Shown here: piece by piece, positions 17,404 through 23,404 of the stretch
How positions within the stretch are numbered: the first letter of the stretch is position 1
How the letters are laid out: every line of letters starts with the position of its first letter
The notes under the pieces: model-generated
Told to the model about the DNA's origin: nothing
Database searches by the model: none
The model's input: the letters and a program-made list of their open reading frames with translations, nothing else
Program-made: the position numbers and the translations under genes
Source of the DNA: Candidatus Aerophobetes bacterium Ae_b3b
GTDB lineage: Bacteria; Aerophobota; Aerophobia; Aerophobales; AE-B3A
Direction: 5' to 3'
Assembly: GCA_005223085.1 (NCBI GenBank)
Contig: NJBP01000031.1
Span: forward strand, 1 to 24,529
Length of the DNA: 24,529 nucleotides

Positions 17404-17445
17404 ATGGAGACAAAGACTAAGGCACGATGTGCTCGAGGTACGTGA
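17404..17445 (+). CDS. Very short ORF behind a strong ribosome site (leader or truncated gene start)
   Basis: ATG 17404 stands 5-6 bases after AAAGGAGTG and opens a 13-codon frame (METKTKARCARGT, then TGA 17443-17445). It is too short for an ordinary protein. It may be the 5' stub of a lost gene, because the damaged outer-membrane-protein fragment begins immediately after it. It could also be a leader peptide. Nothing in its sequence points to a function. Confidence 0.3.
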   Translation: METKTKARCARGT

Positions 17446-17456
17446 CCGTGACTCTC

Positions 17457-17572
17457 TCACTTGAAAAAGAAACGAAAACCCAGGGCGGTTTCCAAAAAGA
17501 AATCGAGGGGTACTGCATAAAAAGGTATTCCAAGCCCGCAATGGTCCTTATTCCAATCTCTGTTACTTCAGA
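17457..17572 (-). pseudogene. Broken 3' fragment of an outer-membrane beta-barrel protein gene
   Basis: On the minus strand this segment matches the C-terminal coding end of the gene at 24348-24529. The stop codon region and the coding stretch for GFRFFFK are nearly identical at the DNA level, as is the stretch for IVGLEYLF. Compared with that copy it lacks about 48 bases in the middle and has lost one G in the TTTGATGCA stretch, which shifts the frame. It has no 5' part: the fragment ends where the methyltransferase gene begins. It is therefore a dead duplicate. Confidence 0.8.
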
Positions 17573-17590
17573 GAGCTGGAGAAAAAAGCT

Positions 17591-18391
17591 ATGCTAATTA
17601 TTGGGGAGAAAATCAATACGGTAAGAAAAAATATAGCCTTGGCTGTGGAGAAAAGGGATGTTGAAACCATCCAAAAAGAAGCAATCAATCAAGTTAAAGC
17701 TGGAGTAGATGTGCTGGATGTAAACGTAGGAAGTCCACTCAAAGAGGCGGAGAATATGAGATGGGCGATAAAGGTTATCCAAGAAGTGGTGAATATCCCC
17801 TTATGCATAGACAGCCCTAGCCCAGAAACTATTAAGGCGGGATTCCAGGTATGCAAGGATAAAAGAAGAACCTGGGCCAATTCTATAACTCTTCAGAAGA
17901 AAAGGATGGAGGGTGTACTCCCCCTGGTCAAAAAGTATAACTGTCCCTTAATTGCGCTTTGTATGGATGATAAAGGAATTCCTTCTAGTGCCGAGAAAAG
18001 AGTAGAGGTAGCCAGAAGATTAATAAAGGTGGTGAGTGATTTTGGTATCTTCTTAGATAACCTTTACATAGACTGTTTAATTGAGCCCATCAGTGTAGGG
18101 CAGGGGAAAGCGCAGCAAACTTTAGCTACCATCAGGATGATGAAGAATACCTTCCCTCAGATAAAGACAGTAGTATGTTTAAGTGGAGTCTCTTTTGGTT
18201 TACCTGGGAGAGGATTAATTAACCGTACCTTTTTACCCCTTCTGATAGAAGCAGGAGTGGATGCTATTTTTCTGGATCCTTTGGATGAGGCTATTATGGC
18301 CACTTTTAAGGCGGCTAATGCCCTACTGAATAAGGATGAGAGTTGCCTGAAATATATCAGTGCCCATCGAGAGGGAAAACTCAAGGTTTAA
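17591..18391 (+). CDS. Methyltetrahydrofolate:corrinoid methyltransferase-like pterin-binding protein (AcsE/MtrH type)
   Basis: This 266-residue TIM-barrel protein has the dihydropteroate-synthase-like fold of AcsE, MtvC-like MeTr and the MetH folate domain. These move methyl groups between tetrahydrofolate and a cobalamin protein in the cytoplasm. Visible motifs are MLIIGEKIN (1-9), LDVNVG (42-47), CID74S, ANS98 and YID161. The INRTFL block (210-215) is also present. One key position is unusual: the LSNVS motif that holds the catalytic asparagine of Moorella MeTr (Asn199) reads LSGVS here (G199). GGAG lies 9 bases before ATG 17591. The next URO-D gene follows after 13 bases, so the two are co-transcribed. 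No corrinoid protein gene is nearby. DHPS is unlikely given the AcsE-like ends. Confidence 0.82.
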   Translation: MLIIGEKINTVRKNIALAVEKRDVETIQKEAINQVKAGVDVLDVNVGSPLKEAENMRWAIKVIQEVVNIPLCIDSPSPETIKAGFQVCKDKRRTWANSITLQKKRMEGVLPLVKKYNCPLIALCMDDKGIPSSAEKRVEVARRLIKVVSDFGIFLDNLYIDCLIEPISVGQGKAQQTLATIRMMKNTFPQIKTVVCLSGVSFGLPGRGLINRTFLPLLIEAGVDAIFLDPLDEAIMATFKAANALLNKDESCLKYISAHREGKLKV

Positions 18392-18404
18392 GAAGAGAGA
18401 AAAA

Positions 18405-19655
18405 ATGACCAAAAAAGAAAGAGTAAAGATGGCCTTGTCTCATAAGGAACCGGATAGTGTACCCCTTTTTGAACTTACTGTAGCTAATCCTGTTCTGGAG
18501 AGTGTGTTAGGCAAAAAAATCACAGGATTTGGTACTGGAGAGGCCAAAATGGCTGGTATAAGAGCGGCCATGGAGGGAAGAGAGGCAAGGAGGGCCATTA
18601 TTAGAGAAAATGTAGAGGGGATGCTGGAGATGTACAGTAAAGTAGGTTTTGATATGTTCTGGTTCAGACCTACTGAGTATCTTGCTCCTGTGGAGATGGG
18701 ACTTCCCGATAACATTACTGCTAATTACATCTTTGATGTTACTATAAAGGAGATTGAGAAAAACACTTTTTGTATCGAGAGCAAAGAACATGGTTTTTGG
18801 TCTATAGAAAAATACGAAGAAAAAGGTGATACCTGTGTTACCGTTAATGATTGTATAAAAGAAGGAGGAATTGAAGAGCTGCGCAGATATGTAGAATATC
18901 TGGAGAGGGCAAAGATTACTCCTCTTCATCAATGCCTCCAGGATGGGCTGGAGTCAATCAGAATAGCTGTGGAGAGAGAAAAAGAAAAAGAGGATGGAAT
19001 GTTTGTGCTGGGAGCAGCAGATATTGCCTGCCCCACTTTTCTTCCCTATTTTCCGCTATTTCTCCAAGCCATGGTTGATGAACCAAAATTAGTGGAAAGG
19101 TATATGGAGGCAACCACTGAAGGAGTAATACCTTTACTGAGAGCTCAACTTGAGATGGGTGTGGATGGGATTCTGGGAGCTGTGGACTGGTGTTATGGAG
19201 GAGGCCCTCTATTTTCTCCGCAAATGTTTAAAAGATTTATGGTCCCTCATCTAAAGAGAATCGCTGATGAGTGTCACTGCTATGGGGTGCCTTATATAAA
19301 ACACCTCGATGGAAATACTACCGTCTTGTTGAATATGCTGGTCTACGAGGTGGGAATGGATGGCCTTCACAGTATTGAACCTCCGGCAGGTATGGATATT
19401 AGCTGGATCAAGAAAAAATACGGGGATAAGATTACTATTCTGGGGAATATAGATTGTGGGCATCTCTTAACTTTCGGAAGCAAGGAAAAAATAATAGAGG
19501 GGGTAAAGAGAATCATAGAAGTAGCCTCTCCCGGAGGAGGTCACGTTTTCAGCTCCAGCAATTCTATCCACAGTGGAGTATCTCCGGATACTTTCTGGAC
19601 AATGATAAAGGCCGTAAGAGAGTTTGGAAAGTATCCAATATCTATGTCTGACTAG
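18405..19655 (+). CDS. Uroporphyrinogen decarboxylase (URO-D) superfamily protein
   Basis: This is a 416-residue URO-D-like protein, longer than its two relatives in the window because of extra sequence at about 35-200. The start is ATG 18405, after AAGAGAG. The longer in-frame option at 18360 overlaps the methyltransferase gene and adds a non-conserved tail. Motifs: KKERVKMALSHKEPDSVP (3-20), H300-L-D302-G-N304, LHSIEP (321-326), ILGNID (345-350) and SSSNSIHSGVSP (383-394). As in the protein at 3525, H-x-D replaces the zinc-site H-x-C and N386 stands where MtaA-type enzymes have cysteine. Its place between MeTr-like and MetF-like genes suggests a role in one-carbon transfer or in removing a group from a carbohydrate, but the chemistry cannot be stated. 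Confidence 0.8.
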   Translation: MTKKERVKMALSHKEPDSVPLFELTVANPVLESVLGKKITGFGTGEAKMAGIRAAMEGREARRAIIRENVEGMLEMYSKVGFDMFWFRPTEYLAPVEMGLPDNITANYIFDVTIKEIEKNTFCIESKEHGFWSIEKYEEKGDTCVTVNDCIKEGGIEELRRYVEYLERAKITPLHQCLQDGLESIRIAVEREKEKEDGMFVLGAADIACPTFLPYFPLFLQAMVDEPKLVERYMEATTEGVIPLLRAQLEMGVDGILGAVDWCYGGGPLFSPQMFKRFMVPHLKRIADECHCYGVPYIKHLDGNTTVLLNMLVYEVGMDGLHSIEPPAGMDISWIKKKYGDKITILGNIDCGHLLTFGSKEKIIEGVKRIIEVASPGGGHVFSSSNSIHSGVSPDTFWTMIKAVREFGKYPISMSD

Positions 19656-19671
19656 ATCCTTTTGATTATGA

Positions 19672-19926
19672 AGTAAGTATGGAAAAACTTTTTACTGTGA
19701 TGGACGGGTTCTAATTGGCCAGGATTTTCTCAATCCTTTTGGCAAATTTGTACCCAAGTTTGTTAAGCAGTACGTGGACTTATCCCCAATAATTGAAGAA
19801 GCCTTCAAGCAATATAAGAAGGATGTGGAAAAAGGGAAGTTCCCGGATGGCTCTCGTAGTTTTCCAACAGAAGATGAAGAATTCAGCAAATTAGTGGGTA
19901 TTTTAGCAAAGAGGCATAAAAATTGA
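19672..19926 (+). pseudogene. 3'-terminal remnant of a PanB-like (ketopantoate hydroxymethyltransferase) gene
   Basis: This frame has no usable start codon yet stays open for 84 codons up to TGA 19924-19926. It encodes the C-terminal third of a PanB-family protein: FYCDGRVLIGQDF, then FGKFVPKFVKQYVDLSP, then KKDVEKGKFPDGSRSF. The family pattern PKFVKRYA...EYxxDVxxGxFP is plain. A complete PanB has roughly 270 residues, so about two thirds are missing. The preceding URO-D gene ends 16 bases upstream, where a deletion could have joined them. The remnant's stop overlaps the TTG start of the MetF-like gene (TTGA), an operon-type junction left from the intact gene. PanB uses methylene-tetrahydrofolate, which fits the one-carbon neighbourhood. 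Confidence 0.8.
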
Positions 19927-20789
19927 GCTTTTCAGATGTCTTAAAGAGTGGAAAATTTTTGATAACTACGGATGTTATTCCTCCCAAGGGGATAAATATC
20001 TCAAAGATGTTAAGCAGAATTGACTCTCTTGTGGGTAAAGTGGATGCAGTGAATGTGGTTGATCTTCCAAGTTCGGTAATGAGAGTAAGCCCTTTGCCCA
20101 TAGCTCTTCTCTTAAAAGAGCGACGGTTAGAGCCTATTCTTCAAATGACGTGCAGGGATCGTAACAGGTTAGCTCTACAGGCAGATCTTTTGGGAGGCTA
20201 CATAATGGGTATAACGAATATACTTGCACTTACTGGGGATGAGATACATCTAAGCGATGATCCTGAAGCAAAACCCGTCTTTGACCTTGATTCAATTGAA
20301 CTTTTAAAAGCTGCACGAAAACTGGAGAAAGGATACGATTTAGGGGGTAATCCCCTGAGAGGATTACCAAAATTCTGTGTAGGAGCAGTCGTTGATCCCG
20401 GAGCAAATCCTATCGAGCCTGAAATTGAGAAGATGCAGCGAAAAGTAGAAGCAGGAGCAGAATTTTTTCAGACTCAGCCCATATTTGATGTTACGGTGCT
20501 TGTTGAATTTTTGGAAAAAGCTGGCGAAGTAGAGGTTCCTATACTGGGGGGTGTACTTCTTTTGAAATCTGCAAAAATGGCTCGATTCATGAATGAAAAA
20601 GTGCCGGGAGTGAGAATACCTGAACATTTTATTCATCAGATGGAAAAGACACAAGATCCAGTACAAACGGCTATTAAAATTACCTCCAGTATAATTAATC
20701 AGATAAAAGGCACTTGTAGAGGAGTTCATATTATGACACTTAATTGGGAAGACAAAGTTCCTGCGGTATTAAAAGCAGCTAGTTTTTAA
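19923..20789 (+). CDS. Methylenetetrahydrofolate reductase family protein (MetF-like)
   Basis: This cytoplasmic flavoenzyme interconverts 5,10-methylene- and 5-methyl-tetrahydrofolate. It has 288 residues, usual for the bacterial TIM-barrel form. Motifs: FLITTDVIPPKG (12-23), QMTCRDRNR (74-82), LALTGD (101-106) and AGAEFFQTQPIFD (177-189). GVHIMTLN (267-274) closes the barrel. The catalytic acid of E. coli MetF, Glu28, corresponds to D17 here. The start is TTG 19923: without it the first barrel strand would be lost, and an AGAGG lies about 7 bases upstream. It overlaps the PanB remnant's stop codon. Together with the MeTr-like gene it suggests handling of methyl-tetrahydrofolate. A housekeeping role in methionine synthesis is possible, though no met genes are near. 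Confidence 0.87.
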   Translation: MSFSDVLKSGKFLITTDVIPPKGINISKMLSRIDSLVGKVDAVNVVDLPSSVMRVSPLPIALLLKERRLEPILQMTCRDRNRLALQADLLGGYIMGITNILALTGDEIHLSDDPEAKPVFDLDSIELLKAARKLEKGYDLGGNPLRGLPKFCVGAVVDPGANPIEPEIEKMQRKVEAGAEFFQTQPIFDVTVLVEFLEKAGEVEVPILGGVLLLKSAKMARFMNEKVPGVRIPEHFIHQMEKTQDPVQTAIKITSSIINQIKGTCRGVHIMTLNWEDKVPAVLKAASF

Positions 20790-20811
20790 TCTATCTGATT
20801 TTCTCTATTCA

Positions 20812-20844
20812 GGGGATAAAGCTATTCTAGAAAGAGCCCCTTTT
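20812..20844 (+). terminator. Weak candidate terminator after the MetF-like gene
   Basis: GGGG (20812-20815) can pair with CCCC (20837-20840), with an inner GCT/AGC match, followed by TTTT. The stem is short and interrupted. It separates the one-carbon genes from the next promoter at 20892. Confidence 0.35.
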
Positions 20845-20891
20845 CCCTTTCTCAAGAGAACAAGAGAGGTAATTTTCTCAAAAAGCGCCTC

Positions 20892-20919
20892 TTGACAGAA
20901 AAGGAAATTCGCTAATAAT
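20892..20919 (+). promoter_or_regulatory. Predicted strong sigma-70 promoter of the second carbohydrate importer
   Basis: A perfect -35 TTGACA (20892-20897) is followed, after a 16-base spacer, by AATAAT (20914-20919), 5 of 6 matches to the -10 consensus. A start near 20926 gives a leader of about 250 bases before ATG 21175, covering the conserved structured motif at 20952-21037. Confidence 0.65.
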
Positions 20920-20951
20920 TAGGAGTGACGTTAGATCTTTGACAAAAGAAA

Positions 20952-21037
20952 AACTAAAAACAAGGCTAGGAGGAGGCGAGAGATAAGAAAATAAATAGGC
21001 CGTTAGCTGGGTCTTCGGAAGGCTTCTGAAAAAGAGA
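20952..21037 (+). promoter_or_regulatory. Conserved structured leader motif, copy 2
   Basis: This copy has the same order of parts as copy 1 at 181-261: AACTAA (20952-20957) opposite TTAGCT (21003-21008), with one mismatch, and GGCT (20964-20967) opposite GGCC (20998-21001), using one G-U pair. A purine-rich GAGG block lies in the loop. GGG then leads into a second hairpin (TTCGGAAG 21014-21021 with CTTCTGAA 21023-21030), then AAAAAGAGAA. The second hairpin has a different sequence but the same place as in copy 1. It lies in the leader downstream of a good promoter, which favours an RNA rather than a DNA element. Confidence 0.55.
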
Positions 21038-21093
21038 ATTTTCAGTGACTGGCAGTAGTGTTACCCCTGAAAAAAAATCTCAGGAAGCGTCCT

Positions 21094-21117
21094 AAGGAGG
21101 TGATGTCTATGACCTGA
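21094..21117 (+). promoter_or_regulatory. Strong ribosome site with a minimal ORF in the importer leader
   Basis: AAGGAGG (21094-21100) is a full match to the anti-Shine-Dalgarno sequence. It is followed 8 bases later by ATG 21109, then ACC and TGA; an in-phase ATG at 21103 adds two codons. A hairpin CCTGA/TCAGG (21066-21070 with 21080-21084) lies just before it. It may bind ribosomes as a regulatory minimal ORF or be a relic of a lost gene start. The real binding-protein gene has its own AAGGAGG at 21161-21167. Confidence 0.3.
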
Positions 21118-21174
21118 ATAGCATTTGAAAAACACTAAAAAGAGAAGGTTAAGGAAACCCAAGGAGGCAAAATA

Positions 21175-22437
21175 ATGAGTAAAAGAATTAGTGGTTTGAT
21201 GGTAGGTTGTTCTTTATTGTTTCTCTTTTTCGGACTAGCCGCAGCCGCTGAGCCAGAACTTGTTCTGATGCACGATAAGGGAGGAGCGCCCAACTACCAG
21301 CCTGTCTATGAGGCTATGTCCGATGCTTGCTTTGAGGCTACCGGAGTAGCTTTCAAGCAGGTTCCCTATCCCACCACCGAGATTCATATGGCAGCGGTAC
21401 GAACTGCTCTTCCAACCAATAAGGCGCCAGAACTTTTCACCTGGTGGTCCACTTACCGAATGAAACCTCTAATTGATGCCGGGCTGCTGGCGGACTTGAC
21501 CAATTTATGGGATGCCAGAAAAGGTGAATATGACCCCGGTGTAAGAGGAGCCTTTGAATTTAATGGAAGAGTCTATGGGCTTCCCGGCAGCATGGCTTAC
21601 TGGGTAGTATGGTACCATAAACCTCTATTTGAGCAGTATGGTCTTTCCAGACCAAATACCTGGGATGAGTTCATTGAACTCTGTGATTTCTTTAAATCCA
21701 GGGATATTATTCCTCTGGGAACAACTGTTCAAGGGCGATGGCCAACCTTCATCTATACTGAGCAATTTCTTGTGGGAATGGACCCAGATTTTTACGAGGC
21801 CTTAATGGTTGGAAAAGCCAAGTATACTGATGAAACAGCGGTAAAGGCTTTTGAGGTCTATAAGGATATGTTAAAGAAAGGATACTTCTCAGACCCTGGT
21901 ACTGACATATGGACAGATTTTCCAAGACTGTTCGGGCAGGGAAAAGCCGCTATGATTCTAATGGGAAGCTGGTATGCTGTGACCTTAGAAAGCGCCGGTC
22001 TTAAAATAGGTGAGGATTTCGACGCATTTCTTATGCCTTCAGTCAATCCCAAATCTGGAAAGGTAGTCATATACGAGGCTTCTTCTCCTGTACTGGTTGG
22101 AAAGAAATCTGTAGGACTAAAGGATGCCCTAAAAGTGGCTAGCTGGTGGTTAACTCCTGAGGGACAGTATATGTTTGGTTCATTGTCTGGCGGCCAGATA
22201 CCCTGTAATACAGCAACTGATATTTCGTACCTGCCCCAGGTTAAGCAAAATATTGTAAAGACTCTAAAAACCGAAGGTTATAGATTAGTAAATCGCTACT
22301 GGGAGGCTACTCCAACGGATATTTGTGAGGAGGCGGTGGACAAGTTTGCCGAGTTTATCCTTAAACCGGATGCTTATATGCAGGTTTTGGGGGATCTGGA
22401 AAAGATTGCCCAGGACTACTGGAGAGAACACAAGTAG
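21175..22437 (+). CDS. Carbohydrate ABC transporter, extracellular solute-binding protein (family 1)
   Basis: This 420-residue periplasmic binding protein belongs to the second carbohydrate importer and is clearly different in sequence from the one at 336. Residues 1-25 are a signal peptide (MSKRISGLMVGCSLLFLFFG...AAAA, cleaved before EPE). The cysteine at 11 lies inside the hydrophobic core and is not a lipobox. Family-1 features include the ELFTWWSTYRMKPLIDAGLLADL stretch (split here by wording only), PGSMAYWVVWYHKPLFEQYG, and NTWDEF. ATG 21175 is fixed by AAGGAGG 7 bases upstream. A strong promoter and structured leader precede it and a terminator-like hairpin follows. Its ligand is unknown. 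Confidence 0.88.
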   Translation: MSKRISGLMVGCSLLFLFFGLAAAAEPELVLMHDKGGAPNYQPVYEAMSDACFEATGVAFKQVPYPTTEIHMAAVRTALPTNKAPELFTWWSTYRMKPLIDAGLLADLTNLWDARKGEYDPGVRGAFEFNGRVYGLPGSMAYWVVWYHKPLFEQYGLSRPNTWDEFIELCDFFKSRDIIPLGTTVQGRWPTFIYTEQFLVGMDPDFYEALMVGKAKYTDETAVKAFEVYKDMLKKGYFSDPGTDIWTDFPRLFGQGKAAMILMGSWYAVTLESAGLKIGEDFDAFLMPSVNPKSGKVVIYEASSPVLVGKKSVGLKDALKVASWWLTPEGQYMFGSLSGGQIPCNTATDISYLPQVKQNIVKTLKTEGYRLVNRYWEATPTDICEEAVDKFAEFILKPDAYMQVLGDLEKIAQDYWREHK

Positions 22438-22457
22438 CTCATCAGGAAGAGTCGGAT

Positions 22458-22499
22458 GAGGGGAAGAGCGTCAGTGATTGACTTTCTTCCCCTCTTTTT
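22458..22499 (+). terminator. Intrinsic terminator or attenuator after the second binding-protein gene
   Basis: GAGGGGAAGA (22458-22467) and TCTTCCCCTC (22485-22494) are perfect 10-base complements, with an inner GTCA/TGAC stem (22470-22473 with 22479-22482), followed by TTTTT (22495-22499). It lies between the binding-protein stop codon and the permease start at 22528. It is the third case in this window of a hairpin directly behind a binding-protein gene. Confidence 0.85.
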
Positions 22500-22527
22500 A
22501 GTATAGTTATCTCAAAAGGACATTAAA

Positions 22528-23394
22528 GTGAAAAGAAGCAAGAGCGTCTATCTCTTTTTAGCACCGGCTCTGGTTATGGTGGTGGTGTTCCTACTTTTTC
22601 CTATGGTTTACACTCTTTCGGTGAGCTTTACCAGGTGGGATGGACTAAGTCCTCCAAAGTTTAACGGATTGGAAAACTACATTGATCTGTTTCGCAGTCG
22701 TGCTTTTCTGGTCTCGCTCAAGAATACTTTTATATGGGTCATTTTTACTTTGCTCCTGCCAGTTGGTTTAGGCCTGCTTATTGCCTGGGGGGTTAGCAAT
22801 ATTAAACTGGCAGGTCTGTTTAAAGCTGTATTTTACATACCTCTTACCCTATCAGCGGTTACCACTGGTCTTATCTGGGTATGGATGTATGGGCCTCAAC
22901 TGGGGGTTCTTAATAATCTCTTTAGAGCATTACATCTTGATTTTCTGGCACATTCCTGGCTTACCGAGGTCCCCTTGAATACCTATTCTATGATTTTTGC
23001 CTGGACCTGGAGAACAACCGGCTCAAATATGATTATGTTTTTGATAGGGCTTCAGGCTCTTCCTAAAGAGCCTATTGAAGCATCGCAACTGGATGGCTTT
23101 TCAAAATGGCAAACTTTCATTTATGTTATGCTTCCTATGCTCCGTTCAATGACTACGGTAGTGGTGGCTATGGCTCTTATCAACTCCTTCAATATCTTTG
23201 ATATTATTTATGTAATGACCAGTGGTGGCCCTTACAGGTCTTCTGAAACGTTGGCAGTAACTATGTATCGGGAGTCCTTTGTCCTTTTCCATATGGGCTA
23301 TGGTGCTGCAGTAGCGGTAGTCCTGTCTATTATGGTTCTCCTGGTTTCAGCATTTTATGTGCGTGAAATGACCAAGCGAGAAATAACCTATTAA
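22528..23394 (+). CDS. Carbohydrate ABC transporter permease (MalF/UgpA-like)
   Basis: This is a membrane subunit of the second carbohydrate importer, 288 residues. The start is GTG 22528, with AAAGGA about 8 bases upstream. The first membrane segment begins at once (VYLFLAPALVMVVVFLLFP), and the pattern SFTRWDG and FNGLENYIDLF is typical of the class. The EAA loop is PKEPIEASQLDGFSKWQTF (about 179-197), followed by LPMLRSM. The next permease starts 10 bases downstream, so the two form one translational unit. Confidence 0.88.
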   Translation: MKRSKSVYLFLAPALVMVVVFLLFPMVYTLSVSFTRWDGLSPPKFNGLENYIDLFRSRAFLVSLKNTFIWVIFTLLLPVGLGLLIAWGVSNIKLAGLFKAVFYIPLTLSAVTTGLIWVWMYGPQLGVLNNLFRALHLDFLAHSWLTEVPLNTYSMIFAWTWRTTGSNMIMFLIGLQALPKEPIEASQLDGFSKWQTFIYVMLPMLRSMTTVVVAMALINSFNIFDIIYVMTSGGPYRSSETLAVTMYRESFVLFHMGYGAAVAVVLSIMVLLVSAFYVREMTKREITY

Positions 23395-23404
23395 GGAGAG
23401 GAGC

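Noticed and set aside
18507-18932. Minus-strand frame of 141 codons opposite the third URO-D gene
   Set aside because: Composition rich in Ser, Phe and Asn with no recognisable domain. The plus-strand gene here carries clear family motifs.
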